From Chrysopilus asiliformis (taxonomy: Eukaryota; Arthropoda; Insecta; Diptera; Rhagionidae): a stretch of 64,000 nt of DNA. Position 1 is the first letter of the stretch. The number at the start of each line of letters is the position of its first letter. This document shows positions 32,958-45,236 of this stretch, piece by piece. The translations under genes were made by a program, and so were the position numbers. The notes beneath the pieces were generated by a model that saw only the letters and a list, made by a program, of their open reading frames with translations, did no database searches and was not told where the DNA came from. The stretch lies in assembly GCA_964034945.1 (NCBI GenBank), contig OZ035960.1:20137487-20201486 (forward strand), written 5' to 3'.

Positions 32958-35528
32958 TATTACAGAATTAACAAAAACACTTTATTATCATATCTACGTG
33001 CGGTTGAAGGCGGATTTTTGAGATAAAATGTGATTAACTTACTCTGTTTACTGGGTGGAGTTCATAATTCTATGAGTTTTAAATTATATTAAATACGCTG
33101 GTTTTCATTATGCGAATTTTGAACTTGAATATTACGAATTTTGAACTTGAGAGATCTTTCTTGGAAAATCACAGAAAGTCAGACAGTTTATTACTTTTCC
33201 TGGAATTCTTGTATTTTTTTTTAAATTCTTAAATATTGTCACGTTCAACAAGTTCTATAATAAGATTGGTCCTGTAGGTTTATTAGTCACCTTAACGCTA
33301 CACTGCATAGCGTATTGCTGGTAATACATAATTGGTGATACATACATAATTTTTACTGGTGATACATAAATGTTTTCTCGTTATCACAAATACCCCAATC
33401 AAGTTTTAGCTAAATTTTCAACAACAGACTATTAACACAACAAAAAAAAAGTCCGGATGGAAAAATTGGCTAACTTTTATATGATGAAAAAAATTATGAA
33501 AAAAAAATTCAGAATCGCAAAAATGGCGGCCATGTTGGAAAAGCTCTAACTTTGAATTTCGCGCTTTTTCACTAATTAAAACTGGTAAATAATAGGTTTA
33601 ACTTTTAGAAAAATAAACAAATAATACAAATAACCTCTGTTTCCTATATTTAACCTGCACATTTTGAATCTTTAAGCCGCATTCAGTTTAAACATATTTC
33701 GCCTGCGGCGCCGGCGCACTTTTTGTTAGCTATTTGTCCTTGGTTTTCGTCAAAACAAAGATTTATTTATTTTAAAATTTTATTGTTTTGTTTGTGTTCC
33801 ATTTCAGGCATTCGAAAAAATCGCAAAAAATATTATTCTGACAGTACGGGAGAGGAAGAATTTTTTTTTTCAAAATGTCTTAGGATTGCTACAGAACTTG
33901 AAAAATCTTTTCTTGGCAAATTTAACACGGTGTACACACACTATTGTCATTACCGTCAGTTTCTCAAGTTCCATGGTTGAGTGCAGTCGCTCGTGCGGTA
34001 CAAAGAGGTTTTTTTTTGCCCGTTATATTTTATTCGATTCGTTCGTTTTTGTCTGTATTGATCGTGTGTTCACTGGTGACTCACAAAGTACAGAAATGAT
34101 TTTTGCGTTTTTTCCCATTGTATACTAGCGGAGTAAGCGTTTTTTGGCTGGTAGCCAACGTGTTAAACCTGGAACATTTACAGCCTTATTTTATTCAAGT
34201 TCATATAAAAGTAGAACAAAATCCATAAAATAAGAAAATAAGAACTTCCAAAAAAAAATACGAAATGAAACAAACTTAATAACTTTTAACAAACTTTTAA
34301 TAAAAATTTTATCACAAAATCTGAAAAAAAAAACTTTTCTATGATTTTTGAAAAATTGTTTCATACTACAAGAATTGTTTCTTTCCTTTTAATACCACCA
34401 ACTGCCGCTTATCCAGTGGTTTGCTTTGTGACACACTGCAGATAATTAATTTAAAACGCATTCACGGAAATAGTAATTTGATTAGATTACCTAGCCGTTA
34501 TGTGCTTATGCATTGTTAAAAGACTTAACCGTCACAATCAAAGCAAGCCGATCTGACGCTGCTGTCGCCTGGTGTGATTTTTTTCCACTGTGGTCCATCA
34601 AGCGTTCCAAATGATTGATATCGGTTATTTTTTGTGTGAGCTTCGCAGCGTTCACCTTCGCGACGGTGAAGCATCGTTAGACATGAATTTCTATTACCTA
34701 AACTTTCGGTTGACGCCACCTTCCTTGGACATGGTCTTCCAAGTTCTAAGAAAGTTGCCATCAATAGCGCAATTGTTTGCGACGACACATGCTGTTGGTA
34801 GAGACTGCACCAAAATCATACTCAAACCTTAATACTATATTGTAGACCTAAATATGTTTATTCGAAGATCTACTAAACCCAAGTAAGCTTAACTGATAGG
34901 CTTTGGTGTACTTTTCACGTATGCGTCGATTACCTAATCTTTGGATTCTTTTACTCCACTCTCGATTTCTATTACGTGAGGATATCGTCACAAACAGTCC
35001 GTTTTATGCTTTTATTAGCAAGAAGTTACAAACGGTCAATGGCTTAAGACGGACGGTCGCTATTGCGGTGCTAAAAGTCGGCCATGCGACGCGTCTTTGT
35101 TTTTGTTCAGACAAAACGTTCGTACGTCTTTTAGACAAGAAACGCTTAAGTTGGATGTGACCAATTGTGGAGTATCTTTAAATAACGTAAAGGTGGCATC
35201 CAATTTTGTTAATCGAATAGTATTGTTGTGGCAAATTCGGCCCACTTTGAATATTTCCATTTGGGAGTTTTTTAATAATTTTGTAGGGTTTTCTAATACA
35301 AATGGTGTTTTTGGTGTTTTTCGTAAGCGTATTGCCAAAATATTGTATTTTCGTCAAAATATTGTATTTTTTTTTAAATTTTTTTTTAGCAATTATTGTT
35401 TCTTTTTCACCGACATTTTCTCAAAGAGTTTTAAAAAAGTTTTAATGTCTTCTTTCTGCCGACTGTTTTCTGGTTTTTTCGAACTTCCTTAGAGGTTTTT
35501 TAATATTTTTTTTTATTTTTTAAATTTT
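32958..35528. other. Intergenic DNA, no gene recognised
   Basis: Mostly AT-rich. The stretch 34500-35170 is distinctly less AT-rich, with CpG-containing phrases and open frames on both strands (34525-34788 minus; 34903-35160 and 35097-35492 plus), but I recognise no protein motif. It may be an unclassified transposon fragment. GGTAGCCAACGTGTTAA at about 34152 resembles one end of the piggyBac-type family at 44443. Confidence 0.4.
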
Positions 35529-35940
35529 ACTTTCCTCTGCTCTATAGAATATCAAGACGGTGATGGACTCGAGCATGAGGGTAGATAGAAACTATCTGTA
35601 TGAAATCTGTCTGTCGGTCTGTATGCCTGCCTCTGTCAGCCTTTCCGAAATAGCTCGAGAACTTGTTGAGCTAGCGACTTGAAATTGTTGGGACGTGAGT
35701 TTTACCAAAATTGTAGTTTTCTATCAACTCTTGGAAAAGTAACGCTCACCATAGCGGGTACCTCTTATACAATTTTTTGAAGAAATACAGTATTCTGCAA
35801 ATTTATCAAAAATTATTCGCTATTAGAAAAAATTCATATAACCGAATTTAAAGGAAATAAAATTTCATGTGTTTTTTGCTTTAATCGTTTTGAAAAAAAT
35901 ACGTATTTTTTCCGAAATTTCAATTATTGCAGAGGAAAGT
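35529..35940 (+). mobile_element. Inverted-terminal repeat family ACTTTCCTCTGC, copy 1 (412 bp)
   Basis: Begins ACTTTCCTCTGC and ends GCAGAGGAAAGT, a perfect 12-bp inverted pair. Inside are GGACTCGAG, a GTCTGTCGGTCTGT stretch, GCTAGCGACTTGAAATT, GTTTTCTATCAACT and GGAAATAAAATTTC. Further copies, more decayed, lie at 38884-39510, 44790-45236 and 46975-47130. Confidence 0.7.
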
Positions 35941-37375
35941 CATGAGCTGTTCACATCAGACATATTTTATTTTATATTTTAAACGATTTCCTTACCAGAC
36001 TTTTTTTTTAATTTGGGCCATGAAAAATTTGGTACTTGAATAGAAATGGTTTCGATAGAACTAAAAAATATTCCAATATGGCCTATAGTCCGTAAATTAT
36101 CGAAATAAAATAAATATTAAAATCCTAGAGGCTAAGAAATTCAAATAATGGTTTTGAGATATATTTTATAAAGTATTTTCTATTTTAAAAATGTGTTGAA
36201 AAGGTTTCTTGCGATTTTTTCAACTTTTCGGACATTTTTGTTGTTTAAAAAAAATATTTGTGGTTTTCTCAAAAATTTGATAAAAAGATCAAATTCTACA
36301 ATTATAAAATTTCTATTTTTTTATATTAGAATCCATATTTTGACGGAAATCCACCCTTGCCCATTTCTTCTTTGGTGTGAACTGGAAATTTTTTCACTAG
36401 CAATTTGCCTTTAAGTTTAAGTTGGACAAACAACTATCTTCAACTACTTAACTAAGCGATGGTGTGAATTGTCATTTTTTGAATGACTTGCAGTCTTCCA
36501 AAGTCCAGCAATTGTGGGCCAAACTACTTTTACATAATGGCAAACTTTTCAAACGATACAAACACAATTCAGACGAGTGCATTTTTGGTTAAGTTTACTT
36601 TTTTTTTCTAGCTGGCGGCATATTTGCCATGTTTGAAATTTTGTTGTTTCTTGAACCCCGATTTAATGGTCTAATTTTTCTTGTAAATTGTATCGTCTGG
36701 GATCCGAACCAACAGTAGGAGGTCTCAATGTAGAAAATAATGGTCGTCCATTAAAATTACGTTCCGTGTAACAAGTTAAAAGTGTAAAGGAAATATTAGG
36801 TACCTACCAATCTTACTATGTATTATCTGTATCTTAAATTTGTCACAGTTGTCATAATAATACTTTCTATTTCGTGAGCATTTTTGGGTCATCGCCAAAA
36901 TATTAAGAGGTGTCATTGTGATCCACCTATGCAATTAAATATAATTTGTTTAAAACTTCTAAAGACGTTTTTCTGTTTTTTTTTTTTAATTGTGGGAATA
37001 TCCGTTGTCGTTTTATTTTTTATTATTTATAGTCTAATCGAATTTTTATAGAAAGAAGCTTTAATTAAAATATTTTGATGTTTAGGGGGGTTTCGCCTAA
37101 AACCGATTTTAATGAAATTTTGTACAATGATAGAATAATTTATATAACAAATATAATAGATAACAGCTACATATCTAAAGTTAACTGACTTTCCACCTTT
37201 CTTTGTAACTCTTCATTCGTTAAGTTTTGAATTGGCTAAACGATTGAAATCATAAAACATAGTTTTATCCACCTAGCGGCAAGATGATACCTTTCTTACA
37301 TAATTAACTGTCATGTGATGAAAATCTTGATATTTATTTTGATATTTTTATACAAAAAATTTTGGTTCATTAATG
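35941..37375. other. Intergenic DNA, no gene recognised
   Basis: AT-rich, with only short chance ORFs. Confidence 0.4.
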
Positions 37376-37656
37376 TAGAAAGTTGAAATTTGGCACAGAA
37401 CAGGCTTTTACCAGAAATTAAACGCGTCCAAAAATGACGAAAATTGAGCCCCTTCTTCCTATATCCCAACACAAAACGGAATTTTTTTTTGCGATTTTCT
37501 CGGAACGGTTAATTTTTTCAATAAATTTGTTTAGACAAAAAGTATTTAGAATGTGATGCTGCATAACTCTTCCATACATCAAAATTCAATCGGAAAACTC
37601 CTTCCCCCCACAAACATTACTTTAACCCGGCAACATACAAGCTAAATTAATTGTTT
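37376..37656 (+). mobile_element. Partial copy of the GGACAGAC/Helitron-like family
   Basis: Contains TTGAAATTTGGCACAGA, ATTTAGAATGTGATGCTGCA, CCATACATCAAAATTCAATC, GGAAAACTCCTTCC and then AACCCGGCAACATACAAGCTAAA. This is the same order as 47340-47931, but without the simple repeat. Confidence 0.5.
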
Positions 37657-38883
37657 TCTTAGAAACAAAGAGATTTTTTAGTTTTCCCTAAAAAAAATAA
37701 ACATTTTAGTTATAATAAAATTACTCTGACGAGAAAACTCACGCTCGAAAATGTGTTTAATTGTTTTTGTAAAAAAAAAACCTCCGTAGAAATCACTTTC
37801 AAATACTCGTGCTAATAGTATAACATGTTAAATACATCTCATCTTGGCTAATTGCAAAAAAATGCCCATATAGGTTTGGAAAAGTAAAATTAAGGAAGCG
37901 AAATTATGTTCATCAGGCGTAATTGGCTTTTAATTTTTTTACGCCGAATCAGGTCATCAATGACCAAATAATTAACAAAAAGTAACACCGAGGAGTAAAA
38001 AAAAAATCTTCATCTACATATTTGTGTAACATAATCTGTCCTTTTTTATTTACATATACGAATGAGAATGGTTGATTATTTTCATCGCACTGTACTTTTA
38101 TCGATATGTTACACTTTTGTTCCACTTAACATATCGCGTAACCGAAAAGTAGGTACAAGTAAAACATCTCTCTTATAATATCAACCAATTTTTTTGTCGA
38201 TACAATTGAAGTAACCTACAGCATGAAATTACATAACCGTCCAGACCCAATCACATTCTTTCTGCTTTTAGTACCGAGACAAGTCAAGTTACCTGCATGA
38301 ATTCGGACAGATAGGGTTGAGGGACGCTTGGGATTCGAATGTAGATCATCTCAACCTCAGCTTTTGGTTGGAGACCAAGACACATCTGGTGGCGACCAGT
38401 GCTTCTTTTTAACGCTTCTATGCAGGGTGAAAATGCGATAATTTCGGCAGTGCTTGAAGCGTGGCTAATAAATTGTGGGTTCCAAAATATCTGAAATTAC
38501 ACACTGATGGGGTAATAAGCGATTCATTCAATATTTAATTATTCCAGTAATCAACATGAAACATTCAGTTAAGACTACAATTTGCACCTGAAAAAGATAC
38601 AAAATATCACAAGATTTTTTTTGTCATCATTTTGAATTCATTTTGAAAGTAAATATTTTGCACATACAGGAAATGCTACCAACATTTTTATGTTGACATA
38701 CACGATAAGAGTGTTCTACTTTTTTGTTGCGTCATATATGAACTAAGGGCTTAAGTAGCCTTATGTAACTAATGACCCAATTTTCTTTTTAAGGAAACTG
38801 TATTTTGGGTAAAAGGTTTAGAAGTCTTATCGTGAGTTTCACAAAAGTTTAAGCGGCTACTAAATCAAGCTAACAAGCTTTCT
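37657..38883. other. Intergenic DNA, no gene recognised
   Basis: AT-rich sequence. A more GC-rich patch at 38280-38460 has no recognisable motif. Confidence 0.4.
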
Positions 38884-39510
38884 ACTTTTCTCTACTATAG
38901 AAGGGAAGTATTGTATTCATGACGGAGTCGGACTCGAGAACGGAGGCTGATAGAAAATTTCTGATCAGTACACAGAAAAAAATAATTGGTTTAACAAAAA
39001 AAAATTCGTAAATATTACTGAAGTTTTATATTACTTCGTAATATTAACAAATTTTAGTAACTATACAAAAAAATATTTGTTAATATTACGAAGTATATAC
39101 AAAACTTCAGTAATATTTACGATTTTTTTTTTGTTAAACCCATTTTGTAAATAATACAAAATTATTTTTTTCTGTGTACGAACTCCATTTCAAGCAAAAT
39201 TATAAGATGCCCGACCGTTTTATGTATCTTAAATAACTCGAGATCTTAATAACTCCAGAATGCCATGATCTAGCGACTTGAAATTTTTTTGTAAATAAGT
39301 TTTACAAAAATCGTAGTTTTCTATCAACTTTTGGGAAAGTATCGGTAGGTATAACGGGTATCTCCCATACAATTTTTTTTAAATTACGGGTTTTTGAAAT
39401 TTTTCTCGAAACCTACATATACGCTTTTGGGGAAAAATAAATATTACTAAATTTAAAAGACATAAAATTTTCCACATTTTTTTGCTTTAATTGTTTTTTG
39501 TATCTCTCAC
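38884..39510 (+). mobile_element. ACTTTCCTCTGC family, copy 2, split by a MITE
   Basis: Starts ACTTTTCTCTAC, followed by GGACTCGAGAAC, CTAGCGACTTGAAATTTTT, GTTTTCTATCAACTTTTGG and CGGGTATCTCCCATACAATT, collinear with copy 1. The MITE 38971-39176 sits inside. The right end is eroded. Confidence 0.65.
38971..39176. mobile_element. Hairpin MITE with CACAGAAAAAAATAAT termini (206 bp)
   Basis: Flanked by TA on both sides (38969-38970, 39177-39178). The left end is CACAGAAAAAAATAAT and the right end ATTATTTTTTTCTGTG. Almost the whole element folds back: TCGTAAATATTACTGAAGTT pairs with AACTTCAGTAATATTTACGA, and TACTTCGTAATATTAACAAA pairs with TTTGTTAATATTACGAAGTA. The TA target points to the Tc1/mariner group. 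Confidence 0.85.
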
Positions 39511-39586
39511 GGTTCCTTTTTTGGGTATTTCTAAAAAGTGACTATAGAAAATAATTTATTTCAGAATATCTAAGTTCGGAAATACA

Positions 39587-40064
39587 TCATACTAATATAT
39601 AAAAATGAGTCGGTGGTTGTTTGTCTGTCTGTCGGTTCCTCTTTCACGCAAAAACGGCTGAACCGATTGACTTGAAATTTGGCATGAGTGTCTGTGGTAG
39701 TTCTGGTTCCAACATAGGCATACGGAAAAGTAGCGCGGGGAGTAAGGGGAGGGGGTAAAGTCATCTCGAAACTTAGTTTTCCTTCTATGTTACTCTTTCG
39801 CGGGGAAACTACTGAACCGATTGGCCTGAAATTTGGCATAGATGTTCGTCGGGGGTCCAGCCCCAACATAGACCCATTAAAAAGTAGCCTGAGAGATGGG
39901 GGAGTAAGGGGAGCGGGTAAAGTGATCTCGAAACTTAGCTCTTCCTCTATGTTACCATTTCGCGGGGAAACTACCGAGCCGATTGGCGTGAAGTTTAGCT
40001 CCAACATAGACCATAAAAAAAATTTGAAAAAACTTAACCCGGCAACGACGGGTATGCAAGCTAG
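39587..40064 (+). mobile_element. Helitron-like non-autonomous element with internal tandem units (478 bp)
   Basis: Begins TCATACTAATATATAAAAAT after an A, the same start as the 3985 copy, and ends CTAG before a T. The 3' hairpin ACCCG/CGGGT (40038-40052) lies just before GCAAGCTAG. Inside are three units of about 160 bp, each starting near a TTTCACGCAAAAACGGCTGA or TTTCGCGGGGAAACTAC-type phrase and containing ACCGATTGGCCTGAAATTTG, at about 39640, 39793 and 39957. The last is truncated. Confidence 0.75.
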
Positions 40065-42153
40065 TAATAACTCCATCTAACACGAAAAATTATGGCTCTG
40101 AATCTAGAATTTCAGACAAATAAACATTCAAATTGCTCTAGAACTATTCGAAAAATTAACGAAATTGAAATCTTTATCACGATATACCTACTTATTCAAG
40201 TCCATGAAAATTTACCTTACTTAACCTGAGTTAAGTAAATAAGCTACAAAATTCATTGTTGAAATACACATATGGTGGTATTATTACAGCATTAAATTTA
40301 TTAATCCATTAAAAATTAAATGATTGAATAACATTTAAATTTATGAGCGTTGAGGATTTTCTTAACACATAACAACGAATTGCCATCCATTGCAGGCAGG
40401 AAGTACAAAAAAAAACATTTCATCGCCTTTTTTTCGTTGAACTTTTTCTTTGCACAAAAATCAGTCGACCACCACATTAAGAGCATTAGTGGTTTTTACC
40501 GTTTATAGATACGCATTACCAAAGGTCAAGTGATGATTATGATCGGTAATAAAATTGTTAACGGCAATTATGCACCTTCGTTCCATGTAGTTTTTTACTA
40601 GAAAAAAATCCATTGTAACATAAAAAAATCACCTCAAAGAGGTTTTTTTTAGGGAAGACATGAGCATTAACAATTTTTGCACCTTTCGTGTGCAATCAAT
40701 TTATTGCCATTATTTGTTGAAAAAGTGCCACTTTCATGCATTTTTCACGATTGCGCTTTATCTATTTTCACTCAAATTTATGATAGAAAAAACATCGCCA
40801 AAAGCAAAATGTGCTCAGTAATTGCTACAACAATTGTTATGCCATCAATACATTTATTGTTGGGACTTCCAGAGACTCTTGAGATGGACCAGATCAATAA
40901 TAAATAAGTTTGGTGGGTCAGATTCATGCAAGAGTGAGAAAATGCCGAAAAATAAATAAAGATGCCGGTAAAATTACATCACATTCCCCATCGGTATCGG
41001 TAAAAAATCAAAACCACTGTGCAAAAATTTGAACACGTTTTAGCGTCTTTGATTTGTTACATAAGATTTTACAGTAAGTTACTTTACGCAAAGACGCCCT
41101 CCAATCATTTAGAAGATGTGAGTCTGGTTGGAAGTTGAGCATCAACTTTTTAGTTGTTCAACTTTAGACGCATGCCTCATCAATTACTTTACATCTAATT
41201 ATGCAGGAGAAAATGTAAGAAAAAACCGGGAGTTTTTGATTTAAATATGTAATATGTTTTTTTTACCATTGGGTTAATGAATTGATGATTATCAATTTGC
41301 CAAGTAAATGATAGGCTGATGAGAGAAATATAACTTTCCGTTTTCAGATGAATTAAAATTAATTCAAAAATGGTTAAAGCATGAGAATTTTCAGGTGTAG
41401 TCATTCAGATGTAGAGATAATCACTTTATAAAAAAAACATATTTTTTTAAAAAAGCTTTTGAAGTGTACTAAAGTTTTAAAAAAAAGTCTAATTTTACGT
41501 AGAAATTTGGCCTAAAAAATAAAAGCAAGATAAAAGTTTGTATACTAAAACTCTTATCGCTTTTACCTTGCTTTTATTTTTAATAAATAAAATATTTTTT
41601 TTATTTTTTAGCTTTTAAAGTGAGCTTGTGTTTTATTTATTTTTTTTGATTTTTTTTCTATTTTTTTTAATTTTATCATTTTTGGTCGCCATATATTATT
41701 TTTCCGTGAGTTATTTTTACCTGAGTTCGTTTATTCGTTTGAACAAAATGGAGTCCGCTGGCCACCATTTTGCTGTTTCTTGAGTTTCCAATACACACAA
41801 TTTATTCTTTTCCGAAGCTCTTTCGTTTAGGACCCCACACGACAGGTTTCGTTAGTTTGATTTCGACATAATGGTGTGTGCCGGTGCGATATCCATACAG
41901 CCGATTTTTTCATTTGATAAAAGAATGGGATGCACTCATGCAAAGACAGCTTGGGCAGAAAGGGAGAAAACAATCAGCCTACAAATATTGTCGTCTTCTG
42001 CAGTTCTAAAAAGTTCTAATTTCCTCAACCGATTTTCTATCTGCAGATGATTCTCATCAACAACAGATTATCCTTATAGCAAAACTTGATTGAAAATGCC
42101 ATTGGGTTAACGCTGAAATTAGCATACAATCGACGTCAGTGGAAAAGGGGAAT
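40065..42153. other. Intergenic DNA, no gene recognised
   Basis: AT-rich. A small hairpin lies at about 41518-41582 (AAAATAAAAGCAAG with CTTGCTTTTATTTT). No credible ORF. Confidence 0.4.
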
Positions 42154-42521
42154 ATCGTACTATAATATAATATAATATAATACGATGTCTGTCTGTCTGT
42201 CTGCACAAACGATCTCGAAAACCCGACTAACGATTTTCACGAAACTTGGGGGTTAGGGATTTTCGGGGACAGGGCATCGATCTAGATAGGTCTCATCTCT
42301 GAGAAAATTCCCCTCGATACCCCTCGCCTGGTATCTTCGAATTGGGTGGTCCGATCTTAATAAAACTTTACAGTATTACTAAGGGGGTTAAGGGCTTTCG
42401 ATTTTTTCATTACAAACCTGACTTTTCCCTCTAGACCTATCTAGATCGATAGGTCTCACCTCTCCAAAATTTCAGCAAAAGGGCGAGTTTGAGGTGGCCG
42501 AACATCGCTCGGTTTTCTTGG
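42154..42521 (+). mobile_element. Helitron-like element, second family, copy 1
   Basis: Starts with a TATAATATAATATAAT tract, then GTCTGTCTGTCTGTCTG and GATCTCGAAAACCCG. It ends with the hairpin region GGCCGAACATCGCTCGG then TTTTCTTGG before a T. The inverted copy at 53111-53583 ends CTGG, which fits the Helitron CTRR rule. Inside are AGGTCTCATCTCTGAGAAAA and TTACAGTATTACTAAGGGGG. The 5' boundary is approximate. Confidence 0.65.
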
Positions 42522-43415
42522 TATTAATTTGACACTCTCCCTGCTTTTATTCAGTCACACGCACAGAAAATTACAAAAGTTTATCTCTTTCTGATTTTCT
42601 GATTTTTTCTGTCAGATAAGGAAGTTGGCTGTATGGAGATTGACCTTTACAGTATTTTGTATACATTTTATAAATGTGAGAAATTCCTGAAATGACTTTC
42701 TCAACAACTTTTGAGAAAATAGTATTATTTTTACTAGATTTTTGGGTAAAAATTTTAAAATTTTGACATTAGATTCGTGACTGGTGATCTCAAAGCCAAG
42801 ATTAAGGGGCAAAAAAGATGTTTTTGTAAGTTTTCGATTAAAACTGGAAGCATTAAAATCGGTTTGATAGAATTCCGTTCTTATTCTTTAAAATATATAA
42901 AGAAAATATTCATCCTCATTTGACATAACTATTTCCAATCGTACAAAAAACATCTGTAAATCGACTCTGTTTTTTTTCTCGCAAAACAGCCCGAAGCGAT
43001 CGGAAGATCAGATACCACCAAGAAGTGAATAAACTACTTTCTAGAGGCGTTCTGCCCTGCTAATTTACCACCCATTGGCTGTTGTAAGAGCTTTTAAATT
43101 TCGATTAACGTCTTTATAAAATTTGAACGCTCGACGCCCGTTATGCAATGCAATTACAAGGAAATTAAAAATCAAACGAGGTGATACAATAGGTGACTAG
43201 GACAAGGCCACGCCCATCCTTGTAAAAAGTAGCCATAGTTATAGGTGCTAATGAGGTGAAAAATGGGAAATGTACAAAATTAATCCAGTGTAAATCAAAT
43301 ACTAATATTGTTTAATACGGTGTTGGTCGATAGGTTAAATAAAACGTGACCAATGTCAACAAGACGGACTCAATCGTGCAGAACTTTACTTTCAATTTCA
43401 ATTGGAATCAAAAAA
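42522..43415. other. Intergenic DNA, no gene recognised
   Basis: AT-rich, with no supported feature. Confidence 0.4.
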
Positions 43416-43969
43416 CATAACAAAAGCTATAATTGCCAATCTGGCAATTATTGAAAACCCGTATGGTGATTTAAGTGAACAGCGAACAGTTATACAAAAA
43501 TTCCACTTTGAAGTCAAACTTTCCAATAAGATTTTTTAAAATTTATTCCAATCGGATTTTGATGTATGGGAGTTTTATGTAGAATTATATCCTAAATAAC
43601 TTTTGTTCTTGCACTTTTTTGATAAGATGCACCGTTTTTGAGATATTCGCAAAAAACGTTTTCGTTCGTATGGGGGGTACCCCCCCTAATGGTCCATTTT
43701 TGCCCATTAACGAACTTAGCCTCACATTTTACGAAAAACGAATCTGCGCAAAATTTCAAGTCTGTAGCTCAATCCGTGCGCCCGCAATCCGCGCCACAGA
43801 CGGACAGACAGACAGACAGACGGACGGACGGACGGACATGCTAAATTCAACTTTTTTCATCATTCTAAACACACTGGTGTAATTCATTTTTGTGTGCGAT
43901 GACCAGATCTTGGCGTTACAAACGGTAAGGCAAAGTTAATATACCCTTTGGTTTCACCATACGGGTATA
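43416..43969 (-). mobile_element. ACCCGTATGGTGA repeat, copy 2 (about 554 bp)
   Basis: Inverted relative to copies 1 and 3. Starts with CATAACAAAAGCTATAATTG and ends TCACCATACGGGTATA. It holds a CGGACAGACAGACAGAC run at 43800-43836. A short open frame spans much of it and is similar in copy 3, but the shared frame includes the simple repeat and is not evidence of coding. Confidence 0.85.
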
Positions 43970-44438
43970 ACCAATGATTTGCTTACAGATCAAGAGAATC
44001 CGACCAACTGTAAACGGAATTAACCTCAGATTTAATAGTTATTCTCAGTTACATCATTATTTAGAGATGATAATGGATTTAAACTCTGCAATTATTGAGG
44101 TAATCATCCATAAAAATCGCTTCGATTTAATTGAAGGTTGATTGTCTGAATCAATGCCCGTTATCAGGTATTTATAAAATCTGCGAATATGTTGAAGTTT
44201 GTTTCAGTTTCGCAGTCCGAAATGTAAGAGTAGTGAATTCGCATTAATAAAAATAAAACTTTTCTGGCCAAAAAATAAGCCAAAAATTGTAAAACAATTA
44301 GAATTTACAATATTTTGAGATTCGTCGATAAAAATCGTTTAGTTTGATTTTCGCACGCTAAACATTGTAGAATTTGGTGTTAATCAGCCACGTAAACATA
44401 CCATCAAAAGTGATTAAATTTGACGCCCAGTTTAGCGT
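43970..44438. other. Intergenic DNA, no feature seen
   Basis: AT-rich, with no supported feature. Confidence 0.4.
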
Positions 44439-44442
44439 TTAA

Positions 44443-44654
44443 CACATTGACTGCCATGGCTATCATTTTTGATAGCCAGTGAAAAATTGCACTAAGTTTC
44501 ATGAGGGTTCACAGTTATCATTTTCGATAGCCAGGTCTACATTCTCTATATATATATTTTACCGACATACGTTCATACATACACACATTCTACAGATCTA
44601 CATGTATAGGTATTTCCTTTAAACATTTGCAAAATTTGTTCGGCAGTCAACGTG
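44443..44654. mobile_element. piggyBac-type MITE (212 bp)
   Basis: TTAA flanks at 44439-44442 and 44655-44658. The termini CACATTGACTGCC and GGCAGTCAACGTG are inverted with one mismatch over 13 bp. Subterminally GGCTATCATTTTTGATAGCC is a small palindrome. A second, partial copy ends at 15672. Confidence 0.85.
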
Positions 44655-44789
44655 TTAAACATAGGTTTAAATGGTTTTAAATAACCTAAACTCCAATCTT
44701 GCTTAAACTGCTGCTAAATTTTACGTCTATTTCATACGCAGGGCAAGTTTTGCCATGCTGCGCGCAGGTCAATCAAAAACAGTGGGTTT

Positions 44790-45236
44790 TGATGGAAAAA
44801 TAAGAAACTCGTTAACTAAAACGGGTACCTACCATACAATTTTTCGAAAAAATACAGTTTCTTTTCAATTTCTCGAAAACTGTGCGCTTGTGAGAAAAAA
44901 TTAATAAAATCAAATTTAAAGAAAATAAAATTTCCTACTGTTTTTGCTTTCACATTTTTTATGTATCTCCAACGATTCTTCAGATATACAGTGGAATCCG
45001 CTTATAACGACACCGGTTATAACGACATACCGGCTATAACGACACATTTCTTAGGTCCCGGCCAGAGCTCATAAGACTCTGTGCGTTTTTGTATTGGTTA
45101 TAACGACACCGGATATAACGACCAGATTTGTTGATCCCTTGGAGGTCGTTATGAGCGGATTCCACTGTATGTGAAAAAGTGTATATTTTTTCAATATTTT
45201 CTCCGAAAACTTTAAATTTTGCAGAGAAAAGTCATG
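44790..45236 (+). mobile_element. ACTTTCCTCTGC family, copy 3, split by a pogo/Tigger-type MITE
   Basis: Collinear phrases are ACGGGTACCTACCATACAAT, TTTCTCGAAAACTGTGCGC and AAAGAAAATAAAATTTCC. The right end is GCAGAGAAAAGT. Its left end is lost. The insert is at 44989-45167. Confidence 0.6.
44989..45167. mobile_element. pogo/Tigger-type MITE (179 bp)
   Basis: TA on both sides (44987-44988, 45168-45169). The termini are CAGTGGAATCCGCTTATAAC and the inverted GAGCGGATTCCACTG. Inside are repeats of TATAACGACACCGG. CAGTGGAA-type termini with a TA target are characteristic of pogo/Tigger elements of the Tc1/mariner group. Confidence 0.9.

Noticed and set aside
34127..34165. Possible second end of a piggyBac-type MITE (GGTAGCCAACGTGTTAA)
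   Set aside because: Only one end is similar. The candidate partner TTAACACGGTG at about 33922 matches too poorly to call an element.
39570..40076. 168-codon minus-strand open frame
   Set aside because: It is the reverse of the tandem units of a Helitron-like element. Its repeated peptide reflects the DNA repeat and not a protein.
43619..43882. Open frame with TDRQTDRQTDGRTD, similar to one at 52599-52862
   Set aside because: The similarity between the two comes from their being copies of the same non-coding repeat. The repeated peptide is only the translation of a GACAGACG tract.
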